A stretch of DNA of 64,000 nt from Rhexocercosporidium sp. MPI-PUGE-AT-0058 (taxonomy: Eukaryota > Ascomycota > Leotiomycetes > Helotiales): NCBI GenBank assembly GCA_020746875.1, contig JAGTJL010000021.1:186001-250000 (forward strand), read 5' to 3'. How positions within the stretch are numbered: the first letter of the stretch is position 1; each line of letters opens with the position of its first letter. The translations under genes and the position numbers were made by a program. Under the pieces are notes generated by a model that worked only from the letters and a program-made list of their open reading frames with translations, ran no database searches and had not been told where the DNA came from. Positions 34,409 through 45,712 of the stretch are shown piece by piece.

Positions 34409-37400
34409 ATGCCGACCACTGCAACGGCAACTGCAGCCAGTCCAGCCCAGGACCGGAGATCAGAACCACGGGCCTTACTTCCAAAGAAATGTCGATACTG
34501 TGAGAGGAGATTCTCCAAGGCCGAGCATCTGAAGCGGCATCAGAGGTCCCGTATGTGAGATGTGTCTTGTTGTTCCCGTGGTGGTGGTTGTTGGATCTTG
34601 ATCTGGGTGGGGCAGGATGGGATGGGATGTGTTGAGAGATACAACAACTAATCAACTGCCCAGATACTGGCGAGAGACCCTACACTTGTCCGCGATGCCA
34701 GAAAAGTTTCTCGAGAAGGTATTCATCTTATCTTTGCGTTCCAATTGGACTATATGTACTAACTCTTCCAGTGATGTCTTGATACGCCATCTCAAGAACC
34801 ATCCCCAGATTGTTGGCGAAGAGGTAGAGAAGAGTTCATCAGAGGGGGATTTTGTAGACGTCAACCGCGCACCGAACCCGAATCAAACCCCCGTCGCATC
34901 CTCCGAAAACAATCCGATTACACAAAATGTGCGGAGGCAGAGTCAAGTACAGGTCGCATCACCATCTGTTATTGATCCCTCATTGGAAGACCATCTCCAT
35001 CGACCGACTTCGAACGGATTACCCTCCGGTCTAGACCACCTTGCTCTTTTAGCATCACAACAGAAATGGGGCAATGGAACGATGGACGCGGTTATGGCGG
35101 ATTCGGGGAATGCTGCTCTACCAGAAATGAGTGCTGCTCCAAGTTGGACTCTGGAGATGCCGAATAATGGACATGTTGCACATACAGATATCAATTTCGA
35201 TCCAAGACCGACGCAACCAGATCCGAGCTTTCAGAATATTGGACCATCTCCAAACGCATCCTCGAGGTTCAACTTTGGGGAGGATGCGTATTCTAACCGA
35301 CTGAATGGTATGCAGGATCAGATATCACCGGATATGGGAGGAATGGCACCAGATGTTTCGATTATGCCGCAGGATTTACAAACTTGGTTTGATCAATTCG
35401 ATCTCGAATCACATCTTCACCCAGGAAACTTACAGGATTTTGTAACGTCGAACAGTCAGATTAGTGGTGTAAGGAGAGGATCGTCTCTCACGGCGTCGGA
35501 TGAACCAGCGTCTGTGAGGAATCCAAGTTCTCCTAGCACTCTCATACCGAATGAAAGATTTGCGAAAGTGGAACGCTGCTGGCCGAATCGACACAGCAAC
35601 CCACTACGGCTCATGCCAACCTTGTGGTGGGACGCTGTTATGAAAGTAGAGGATAATCTCTTCTCGAACGGAAACCTGTCACCAGAGGCCATGGAACAAA
35701 ATCGGCAATGTGGATCTCGGTGGGGGCTGGATGAGGATTGTAGAGAAAGACTGCGGAGGATGTTTGTCACCATTACACATGTATCGAGCGACCAAACACC
35801 TGCAGCATTCGGTTCACCCGATAATTTCTCATCGCCTTCGGACTCAAGATCTACAGGACAAGCCGCCTCAGTAATGAATGATGCACCGTTATCCTCGACT
35901 TTTCCTCCAGCTGAGATATTTGACATTGGACTGGACCTGTACTTCCGCCAATTCCATCCTTTGATGCCGTTCATCCATACTCCTACATTTTGTCCGAAGA
36001 CTGCTCCGACATCTATCTTGTTCGTCATGTGTCTAATTGGCCTGACCATACTTCAGACAAAAGGAGCGACCGCGTTCGTGCGGCAGACATTCTCCGTAAG
36101 TCAAATGACACAAATAGTTTATTTTTACTAATTCGTCGTAGAAAGCCCTGGAGCAAGTATCCATTGAACTCATGCCATCTCTTACTGGGGACCGGAGTCG
36201 GATAGATCAGATGTCTAGCTTGGCAAGCGCTGTTTTGATTCTTAACCTGACCGAGATGATGGGAGTAAGTACCTCCTGCAGGGTCAAGTACACCAAGCTG
36301 ACAGATACAGCAAAAATACCAACAATCACAATGTCAAATGCTTTACACAAATGTCATAATGGTAAATTTTCCCACCGAGGCCATTGAGACATCACTGACC
36401 TCCCAGACTGCTCAAAAACATGGCCTCTTCAATGCAACTGATGGTCAAGCCTTGAATGAAAGTTTCCTCGGTCAGATATCCGATCTAGAAGCTAGATGGA
36501 AAGCATGGAGTAGGATAGAATGTGCAAAACGGTATGCTCTTTCCCTCTATCCTGAAAAATCTGCTAATCCCACAGATTAATCGTCTCATTGACGATGGTC
36601 GATACATGGTACTCAGCAATGCTCCACACAAGTCCCATCATGAGAACAGATGACATCCAAGTAATTCTCCCCTGCGACACAGCTCTCTTCCAAGCCACCA
36701 CCGCACATAAATGGGCACATCTCGCTGCAACGCGTCACCAAATGTGTATGCCAATGGTCTCTCTTTCCGGCGATGTACTCTCCCTCCCCGAATTGAATAA
36801 CACCGTCGAACCGCTCGCCATGCACGGCATTCTGAGTATAATCCGTCTTCGCATTTCCCATGATTTCCATCGCTTGTTATCAGGCTGCCACCGTCGCGCA
36901 GACGAGCAATACTTCGTCCCTGCGCTAACGTACGACTTGGACTCCCGTGCGAAACAAACAAAATCGCTAGTTATCCACGTCATGAAATCATACGACCCGC
37001 TATTCACATCCATAAATCCGAATTGTATCGTTCTATGGCACAACACATGCATCATGCTTACCTCCGACGTTCGTTTATTTGAAGTAGGAGCAGGATGTGC
37101 AGGTGCGCCAGCTGCGAGACAAGCACTGGACGATATTGCCGTCTGGACACAAACCGCGAGTGCGAGACGTGCTTGTCTACATGCCGCTCAGACATTCAAA
37201 TTGATGTCCAACCGACGAGCGTCTGATGGCGATCCTTTCCATGCTTCTACCGGGTTATTTATCTCTGCACTTATTCTTGGGTTGTACGTATTTATGGTTC
37301 CGCCTGAAGCTGACACCGCATCTGGGAATCCCGGGCCTGCATCAACGGGTTTCGATCTTATTGATGATGTGGATTGGACCGCCGTGGGTGGCGAAGGACT

Positions 37401-37695
37401 TGGTGCTGCTTCCACCGAACAGATTAACACCAGCTCTGGTATCAACAACATGAACAATATCAACGCCAACCGGACACCCGACGATGGAGCAGTCAATTTC
37501 ATCCGCAATGGTGGTGGGATCTGTTTCGATGGCGTGATTCACAGACCGGGGTATGAGGCTGCGAGGAGGATATTGCTGGATTACGCGAGGCTGTTGGAGG
37601 ATATTGGACGGTGGAGGGTGAGGATTAATCAGTATAGTAAGGTGTTGAGGATTATGAGTGATGCGCTGGTGGATGTTGAGATGGGTGGTGGATGA
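34409..37695 (+). CDS. C2H2 zinc-finger transcription factor with fungal_trans domain
   Basis: Exons 34409-34550, 34664-34718, 34772-36095, 36142-36264, 36311-36531 and 36576-37695 give 994 aa. Finger 1 is CRYCERRFSKAEHLKRHQRS. The first splice forms the classic linker HTGERPY, and finger 2 (CPRCQKSFSR to LIRHLKNH) is itself split by intron 2. The middle is a long Ser/Asn/Pro-rich region. The C-terminal half starts with IGLDLYFRQFHPLMPFIH, the fungal-specific transcription factor (PF04082-like) domain seen in C2H2 regulators. An ATG at 34617 opens a long ORF but in intronic sequence and would lose the fingers, so I reject it. It lies in the middle of the catabolic cluster with no other regulator in sight and is the best candidate for a pathway-specific activator. 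Confidence 0.9.
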
Positions 37696-38716
37696 GTGGG
37701 GTTGGGAGTGAGAGGGGCAAAACAGGCGGGAGAATAGGAACAGATGGGACGGGAGGAGACGGAGTTGATGGGGATACCTGTTACCGGATGCGGGGAAATG
37801 CGGATGAGATGGGGAACGGGAGATGTTTATGAGTGCTGTATTTGATGGGTTACGTTGTCACGATAGCTAGCAGGCGTATGTATCAAGATCAGGCTGGGGA
37901 CTTGGGATTTGATGTGGTGTTGCAAAATTCAAGGACTTCATTCGCTCTACATGCTTCACAACCGCGCTTACTTGTTTGATTGCCCACCCATCTTGAATCT
38001 GAAACGGCAATGTCTTTCCCAATTTTTCTGTTTTCGGCTCATGTACCGGAAAGAAAGGGAAAGCAGAATGGAGTACGAGGTACTACAGGTAGAGATGCTC
38101 CTGTTGGGGAATATCAGAGGTGAAGGCGTGTTAATGTATGTATATACTGTACGAAGAGGTGTATATCATTCAATAATCATGGACTTGAAAGTTAACGAAG
38201 GACAGCAGTAGAAGCAAAGCCCCCTCCCCCTCGCCCCCACTCAAAAAAGACTGAAGCCCGCAGGCGTCTTCCACAAACACGACGGCAACCAAAAACCCCC
38301 TTCGCTTCTCCTCCCACCTATCTGAAGATTTTCAAGAGATGAGATTTTCGATATATATTCCGACGACCTGTAGCCGGTCCTTGAGGAGGTAAAAATAGAA
38401 TTGGAAAGAAACAGGAAATAGTACACAGAAAATAGCATGATAGAATGATAGAATGAATGATAGGATATCAGGAATATATGTACCGACCCGTTACAGTCCC
38501 ATCCTCTCCCATGATCAATTTAATTTAACCCAACCTAACTTAACCCAACCCACCACGCAACAGACATCAAACACCACACACCCTACACAGCACCTTCCCC
38601 GCCACCCCAGTAAATCCCCAATCTCACTCAACAAACCCCATCTTCCCCACAGAAAAAGAAACCAAGAAACCATACCGAAGAAAATCACAGACCAAGGCGA
38701 ATAGGTCCATGTAGAT
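37696..38716. other. Intergenic between convergent genes
   Basis: About 1 kb of 3' flanking sequence for the regulator and the dioxygenase; includes an AACCCAACC-like A/C-rich stretch near 38520-38600. No gene seen. Confidence 0.5.
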
Positions 38717-41028
38717 TCAAACGAACCGCCCGATCTTCGGATCGTGGTAGTACTCTGCCCTTTCCTTGGCGGCGGCTTTATCGTCCTTGACTCTCTGGAG
38801 GAGGTCTTTGATGCCAGGGTAGGTGGAGAATTTATCCTATTCGCACATACTTCAGTCAGTATCGGGTAGCTTTTGGATTCCCTGCTTGATTTGGGATTGT
38901 AGTGATTTTAGATAGATGGAGGGAGGATCAGGATGAGGAAGGGATACAATGGGAATGGGTTAGGATGAGGAAGGGTTAGAGGAGGAAGAGGAGAGAACAT
39001 ACGGGCAATCTATCCCACGCCCTCGGATCCGTACCCTCGACGTGCATGGTTCCGCAGCCGGTGCGGGCCCACTCGGTAAAGAGGAAGGTGCGGGAGGATT
39101 CGATCATTATTGTCATTTGATCTATTTGCTTGTGTTAGGAAGTGGCTTTGATGGTGGGTGCATGAGGGAATGATGCAGAGAAGGGGAAAGGAGAGATAGA
39201 GGCGTACTCTCGAGGATCTTTCGGGGTGAGCTCCGTTGGATCTTCATCTCGTTTACATAGCCGTCGTGGTTACCACCTATTTGTATTCAACACATCAGTA
39301 TTTATTAAAGATAATTCCCAACCGTATCATGTGGGGGGGAATGAAGAAAGGGATTATCCAAACTAACCATGCGGCGTATGAGCCCCCTCAAAGCTCCCAC
39401 CTCCCGGCTTAAAATCATCGCTCCGTCCAAGTCCATTCCCATACAAACAAGCGAGGAACTCGCTCGCAGAGTTACGATGGAAGTACGGAAGGCGGAAAGT
39501 GTTGGCTGCGGCGTCCCAGCGCGGGCCGAACCAGAGGAAATCGCAGAGCGGGACGTGGGGGAAGGAGGATTTGGCTGTGAGGACGGTGTTGACGGATGGG
39601 TCGGTGTGGTCGATTGAGGTGCTGTTTTGGGAGGAGAATTTCGTGAGGTCGTACTAAGGCGGGTGTTGGTCAGTTGACGGTGTTTTTTGGGGTTTTAGAG
39701 CGGAGCAAAGGCAAGAGTGGGAGAGTGAGTTACACGAGCTCCCCCCTTGAAGGGTTCTCGCTAAACTGAACAAAACAGCAACAACACCTTTTCCATCCCA
39801 GAACAAGAACAGAAATACAATAATGCGCTGCAAAACTCACCTTGTAAGGAACCACGTTCCCATGCCAAGCGACAAGATCAAACGGACTATGATCCTGCCC
39901 AATAGCCTCTAGCTTCCCGTTCAATTTACACACAATCTCCCACTCAGTATGCAACTCCTCTAATTCATCGATATGCGCAACCGGAACGAGGAAGTCCCTC
40001 GGATTAGCAAGGCCATGTCCACCAATTGGTCCCAAGTCCGGTAATTCCCATGACGAGCCCCATATCTCAGTGATATACCCCCTCGCCGCATCGACACCAG
40101 TCGGTAAGCGAACGAGGAACCGTACGCCCCTTGGAATGACGAAGATCTCGCCTGGCTGCACGAAGAGAAGGCCCATTTCCGTTTGGATGTCAAGGGCGCC
40201 TTCTTGTGGGCAGATGAGCATGTCGCCGTCGGTGTTGCAGAAGGCGCGGTGGCGCATGCTGGTGTTGAGTGTGTAGATTGAGAGGGCGATGCCTTCTTTT
40301 AGGTTGGGATCGCCAGAGCCGCAGAGGGTGTGGAGGCCGTCTACGAAATCTGTCGGGGTTGAAGAGGGAGGGACTATGAGGGTATTTGTTAGATGATGAG
40401 GAGTGAGAGGGTTGGGAATCGACTTACTGGGAAAAGGTGTCCATTCTACTTGTTGTGGGAGGGTGGCGATCTTGGGATTGAGAGACAGGAAGCAGTTTTC
40501 TATCGTTGCACTTGATTTGACCTCGTGGTAACCATCTTTGTCTTTGTTAGTTTCTTCTGTTCAACACCTCCCAATTCGAGTTTATTCGGATTCAAGAAGT
40601 TTAGGTAGAGTGGAGACTTACTGTGCGCAGCAGCAGGCCGAATCCGGTACATGTATGTGCTCTTATTTTCTTGTCTGGGAGCTGCAAAGGCAGAGTAGGT
40701 TATGCCTTCAGTGTAGAGTCCAAAACGAACTTCTTGTGGGTTGTTCTGGCCAGCTGGGAGTGTGCCAGGGATGACTTCTGACTGAGCTTGATATTAGCGA
40801 TGTACTTTAAAGCTCCAGGAGGTACGAGATATTTCCAAGTGTAAACGTGTATCTAGCTTATATGTAGCTTACCTGAAACCGGTTCCCAAATCCAGCCATA
40901 TATTCATACGGATCATTTTCTCTTGTCGGCTTGCTTCGTTGCAAGTCCGTGTAGTGGAAAGTTGCACGGGGATCCGTCAGAGGTTCGCGGGGGAGGACGA
41001 CGTAACTTTCTTCTGAAGAGGTTGACAT
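38717..41028 (-). CDS. Homogentisate 1,2-dioxygenase-family ring-cleavage enzyme
   Basis: Eight exons: 41028-40873, 40781-40622, 40535-40428, 40373-39841, 39653-39368, 39276-39208, 39121-39003 and 38836-38717 (about 516 aa, longer than the usual 440-480). YEYMAGFGNRFQ then SEVIPGTLPAGQNNP is the family's N-terminal signature. HRAFCNTDGDMLICPQEG and GEIFVIPRGVRF belong to the cupin core. LPYFHRNSASEF and GAHTPHG carry the His, Glu and His expected to bind Fe(II). The acceptor of exon 3 could also be at 40541 (two residues more), and an upstream ATG at 41049 adds seven residues. Family enzymes open the ring of homogentisate to maleylacetoacetate with O2. The partner enzymes of that route are not in the window, and the neighbours fit 3-oxoadipate chemistry instead, so the true substrate may differ. 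Confidence 0.9.
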
Positions 41029-41744
41029 CGTTCTGGATGCTTCGCCCATACGTCTCCTCTCTCCTGCAGGAGTCTTGAAGTTGATATTTAGGACCCAAAG
41101 TGGTGGTCAGAAGATATGACTGATGAAGTTCGAAGCTGTTCGGGAAATTGGTGAAAGATCAAGTCCAAGCTACAAGAAATATGATATCTGAATCTCAGTG
41201 ATATTCCTCTTCAAAGAAGTATACATCTCATTGCTTAGTCGATACCCATCGAGCTTGCACGCTAGTGTCCTCATATTGGGTGGTGGGGCAAGGGAAAGGT
41301 TGTTTTGGCTGGCTCGGTGCTTTGTGGGGTAGGTAAGGGCGGAATGCATTTGCGGTACAGTACCTTGATTCTGACTTCGTAACGTAAGCGGTACCATTAT
41401 CCAGCCCCACGGCATAAGCAGGCGCCAGTTTGATGCAGCCGGGGGTGCCGGCATGGTGGGTGTGTTTTCGGGTGTCTCATTACTCTTGGATCTTGGGAGT
41501 TTTGGCTGTTGGTGGGGAGAGGATGGTGGTGGAGGCGTAGATTTGTTTGGTTGACGGAGCCGATTGGTGAGGATCGTTGGGGTAGGTAGGTGTTGGCCTG
41601 AGGGAGGAATATTGCCAGATGTGGAGGTTAAGACATGTGATTTCATATTAGGACCCCGAGAGACCGTGGAAATAGATGAACGATTGCTCTGTGGCGTCAC
41701 TTCGGTAGTGACACAAGGCAGATAACTAGATGAATGTTTGTTTA
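41029..41744. other. Intergenic, dioxygenase upstream region
   Basis: 716 bases holding GTGGGG at 41283, 41324 and 41512 and CCCCAC at 41405. A 176-codon minus ORF (41170-41700) is Ser/Pro/Asn-rich low complexity and probably not coding. Confidence 0.45.
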
Positions 41745-43264
41745 TTACGTTCTAAGAGCCAAGACATCATCGACCATCTGCTGTGAGGCTCCTAAGTAAT
41801 TAAACGGATCACAAAGAGCTTTCAACTTCTCTTCGTCTAACGAATCAGTAACTGACTTCTTCTTCACCAAGCAATCAAAAAGTGTCCCTGCTCCTTCAAT
41901 CGACTCCTTACACGCTTCATATACCACATCATGAGCTTTTCCTCTTCCAAGATATGGAGCTAATCCCATCATGACTGCTTCTCCTACAATGAGACCTTGT
42001 GTAGATCTCAGATTCTTTCCCATCTGCTCGGTATTCACCACCAACCCACTCAACGCAAAATCAGCCTGATGCAACGCACCGACTGCAATAACAAAGCTCT
42101 CAGGAATAGCCACCCACTCCAAATGCCAAGGACCAGAAGCCCGTTCGAAATCCGATACCATACCATCCAACACAAGACTAGCATTCGACCTAAGGATTTT
42201 CGAAGCCGCGAGAATGACTTCGCTAGAGATAGGATTCCGTTTCTGTGGCATAGTGGAGGAAGCACCGCGGTGAGGCACGAAAGGCTCAGAGACCTCGCCA
42301 AGTTCGTTCGAGGACATAATGATGAGATCGAGAGCTAGCTTTCCTAGAGAACCGCCTACAAGAGCGAGGAAGTTGACGATTTCGGCGACGCCATCGCGGG
42401 CTACGTGCCACGTTATTGAGGGGTTGACAAGATCTAGCTCTTTGGCGAGCTGTTTTCTCACCCTAAGTCCATCGTCACCACTTCCGAGCGAAGCAAGTGT
42501 CCCTGCCGCACCTCCATACTGAACAAGTAATGCTCTAGGTCTTAGCTGTTTCAATCGCTCCTGATGCCTCTGTAGACTCGAGAGCCAAACAGCGCATTTA
42601 TATCCAAAAGTGACAGGCAACGCATGTTGAAGATGCGTCCGGCCAGCCATTGGCGTATCCTTATACTTCTCTGCCAAAACCTCCAAACTCTTACTCACGT
42701 CACCAAGCAGTCTCTCCACAATATCCAAACCAGTTTTCATCTGCAGTACACTCGCGATATCCATGATATCCTGCGTCGTGGCTCCCCAATGCACATATCG
42801 TCCTGCTTCCTCATCACACATGGCTGCTAACTGTGTGACGAGTGGTAGGATTGGATATCCGACGATTTCTGTCTCGCGGGCTAGCTTTTCGAGGTCGAGT
42901 TTGGAGCTGAGTGCGCTGGAGGTTATGGATGAGCCGATATGGGAGGGGATTACGCCGCATTGTGATTGTGCGCGTGCGAGAGCTGTTTCGGCGTCGATGC
43001 AGCGGTTTATGTAGGCTTTGTCGTCGAAAACCTGTTGAGGTTGATCAGTATCAAATAATCATATTTTATACTAGGTTATGTGTTCGGGGTGTCTTGAGGA
43101 CGCACCTTTCGAATCTCTTCTGTTCCAAATAGAGAGCGGAAGATGCTCGAGTCGATCGCACTGACAGAACCCATGTTTCTTCGAATGTTTATTTTTGAGA
43201 TTACTGAGATCTTTGGTCTACACTTGGAGATTGCAATGCGGCGGAAGACACGAGATGCAAGCAT
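41745..43264 (-). CDS. 3-carboxy-cis,cis-muconate cycloisomerase-like enzyme (PcaB / class II lyase family)
   Basis: Exons 43264-43106 and 43031-41745. Starting at 43264 gives about 481 aa with a basic, presequence-like leader (MLASRVFRRIAISK); the ATG at 43174 (MGSVSAIDSSIFR) gives 451 aa and is the more usual enzyme start. GRYVHWGATTQDIMD, AGRTHLQHALP and the fumarase/aspartase-superfamily signature SSTMPQKRNP are intact. These match the adenylosuccinate-lyase-related PcaB type rather than the seven-bladed propeller cycloisomerase used by Aspergillus and Neurospora for protocatechuate. PcaB converts 3-carboxymuconate to the 4-carboxymuconolactone. Related fungal enzymes may instead be lyases acting on amino or carboxy ring-opening products. 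It sits next to the dioxygenase on the same strand. Confidence 0.85.
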
Positions 43265-44001
43265 GGTGTTGTGTTGTCGTCCGAAGTCGGGATGAGGGGA
43301 AGAGGGGATGGGAGGTTTGCCCAATGAAGCTCAAATCAGTTGTTTGGAAGCAATTACGCTCGCATTGGATGTGGGATATACATCGAATGTCAAGGTTTGT
43401 CTCAATAAGAGTCACGATTCACAAAGCACGACAGTGACATCCCTCGACTGTCAGTTTCACAATGGTAAGATTTTCTTGAGTGAGTGATGTGGGAGTGTGG
43501 GGCTGAAGCTGATGGTGGTTCAGGGCAGAAGCTCCCTTGAGGCTGCCAATGCGGGAAGTCATAACGCTAAAGTGGGAATGAAAAGGTACCCATTAGTGAG
43601 GGGGAGAGCCCACAGCTGCCGGAATCGGTTCCTGGAGTGGAGTGGAAGTCCTGGAGCTGATCGACAGTTCAGTCATGTGGGATTTCAAAGTTTCGAGGTG
43701 CGGAATTATCCCACAACACTTCAACGCCATGGAATATGGAGAGCTTTATACGCTGATAGCTTAATGGCCATTCAAATCTGATTCTAGGTACCTGGTGCCT
43801 TATTCTAACATCTTGTGATAACTGTTTATTCATGGAGCATAAATTCTTGCTTGAAGTGCATGAACTGAATGTGCATGGGGACCATTGGAATTTGATATAC
43901 AATTGAAACGGATTTAGGTTACATCACTTAGTAGACTCTTAAGGTTGACTTAACTTTTCGATTTGGTATCTATGAGCTTGGTCTTCGCCAACATGATCGT
44001 T
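43265..44001. other. Intergenic, PcaB-like gene upstream region
   Basis: 737 bases with one GTGGGG (43497-43502). No supported ORF. Confidence 0.45.
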
Positions 44002-45390
44002 CTATTCCCGAATAAATAATGAAGCCACACCCAGTCCAGTACTTTCAGAAGTTAGCAAAGTCTTTCAACATCTGCACGAAACAAGGAGCAACATACCTCG
44101 CACACATAGTAATAACACCAACTTCCTTATTCCTCCTCTCCAACTCATTGAACAACGTAGCAGTTTGTCTCGCTCCCGTGGCTCCAGTCGGATGTCCAAT
44201 AGCAATAGCCCCTCCATTAGGATTAACTTTTTCCATATCCAGTCCCAACTTCTGAATACAGTAAAGACTCTGACTAGCAAAAGCTTCATTCAGCTCGAAG
44301 ATATCGACGTCTTTCAAGCCGATGCCGGTGTATTTGAAGAGTGCGGGTATGGCAAAAACAGGCGAGATTCCCATCTCGTCTGGTGCGCAGCCTGCTACTT
44401 GAGTGCCCACGAATCGTCCAAGTGGTTTGAGACCTCTTTCTTCAGCCCAGGAGCGTCGGGCGAGGATGGTTGCTGATGCACCGTCTGACATTTGTGACCT
44501 TGAGCACTGTTAATATACCCTTAAATTGAACTTTCGGGGAAGAGTTAATGACTTACGAATTCCCAGCTGTACTCCCTCCATCATGTTTAAACACCGGTTT
44601 CAAAGCAGACAGTTTCTCTAACGTCAACCCACTTCTAATTCCGTCATCTCTCGCCACAGTCGTCACAATTTCCTCACCCGTCTCAGGATTTTTCGTCGTG
44701 ATCGTAACAGGCACGATCTCTTTATCAAAATGTCCACTTTCTCTCGCTTCTAAAGCTCGCCTGTGACTTGCCAACGCAAACTCATCTTGCTCTTTCCTCC
44801 CGATACCATATCTCTCCGCTACATTCTCACTCGTGATTCCCATGGGCATGAGACAATCCCTTGCATCCTTGACTGGCGAGTCTCTCAGATGTAGAGAAAC
44901 ATCCTGCGGTACACCTCTCGATCCGTAATTTCTCGACATGCTTTCCACACCTCCTGCTAAAGCGACGTTGATCTGCCCTACCATGATAGCATGTGAAAGA
45001 TGCGTGATAGCCTGGAGACTACTAGAACATTGTCGATTGACAGTGTGGAAGGTTGTAGAGTTCGGGAAGCCGTTATGGTTCAGACACATACGGCCAGTTT
45101 TTGCGAATCCAAGTTCGGCGAGGACATTGCCGATGAGGACGTCATTGACATCGCGGGGTTGGATGTTTGCTCTCCTGACGGATTCGCTCATGACCTTGTT
45201 GTGTTGCTCAGTCATGATCCAGAAAATTATTATGGGGAAGACGTACAGGTCCTAGAATATCCTCCGGCCATGCATCTTTGAATCCGCCTTTGAAAGCTCT
45301 CGTTACTGGACTTCGAACCGCTGCCAAAACAACAACATCGTTCGCGGACTTCTGGGAGAGTTTCCTCGCTGCTGTGCGAATACTTGCCAT
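44002..45390 (-). CDS. 3-ketoacyl-CoA (3-oxoadipyl-CoA) thiolase
   Basis: Exons 45390-45247, 45194-44557, 44498-44097 and 44041-44002 give 407 aa. NRQCSSSLQAI has the acyl-accepting cysteine, NEAFASQS and GHPTGATGARQ carry the Asn and the His, and MCASTGLGVASLF contains the second active-site cysteine, with the Ser codon rebuilt by the last splice. The last exon codes only 12 residues; stopping at the longer unspliced frame would lose this conserved end. Thiolases of this type split 3-oxoacyl-CoA with CoA. Beside the CoA-transferase and the reductase the expected substrate is 3-oxoadipyl-CoA, giving succinyl-CoA and acetyl-CoA. The N terminus is basic (SIRTAARKLSQK), possibly a targeting signal. 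It shares a 322-base promoter with the Fe-ADH. Confidence 0.92.
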
Positions 45391-45712
45391 CTTTGCTAAA
45401 CATAAAAATTCACAACGGATTATGAGAATAAAACACGATCCGCGATCGGCTCGATAGCTAGAATGTAAACGAAGCTCTCACACATGCAGTCCATTGCAGT
45501 ACCAGGATCACCCAATGAGATTCAGGGGTTCGGTAATGGAGGGGCATTACGTTGCGTGGGGCAATCCTACCCCACATCCTTGGAGAAGCTCCAAGTCGGC
45601 AGACGGCTGAAGGTTTATCAGCCTTGCTCCGAGAGAGGCCGTGAGAAAATAGAAGTCGTTATTGAATCTCGAAGGAAACGATCTCCATTTTATATCATCA
45701 GTTTGAATCATC
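45391..45712. promoter_or_regulatory. Divergent promoter with GTGGGG-N8-CCCCAC palindrome
   Basis: The 322-base region between thiolase and Fe-ADH holds GTGGGG at 45556-45561 and CCCCAC at 45570-45575, a perfect 6-bp inverted repeat with an 8-base spacer, near the middle of the region. It suits a dimeric or paired C2H2 binding site controlling both genes. Confidence 0.5.

Noticed and set aside
34617..36131. Long ORF starting at ATG 34617 as the regulator's start
   Set aside because: The ATG is in intron 1; using it discards both zinc fingers, which splice cleanly from ATG 34409.
41170..41700. 176-codon minus ORF between dioxygenase and PcaB-like genes
   Set aside because: Low-complexity Ser/Pro/Asn composition, no motif, and it occupies the dioxygenase promoter with repeated GTGGGG boxes.
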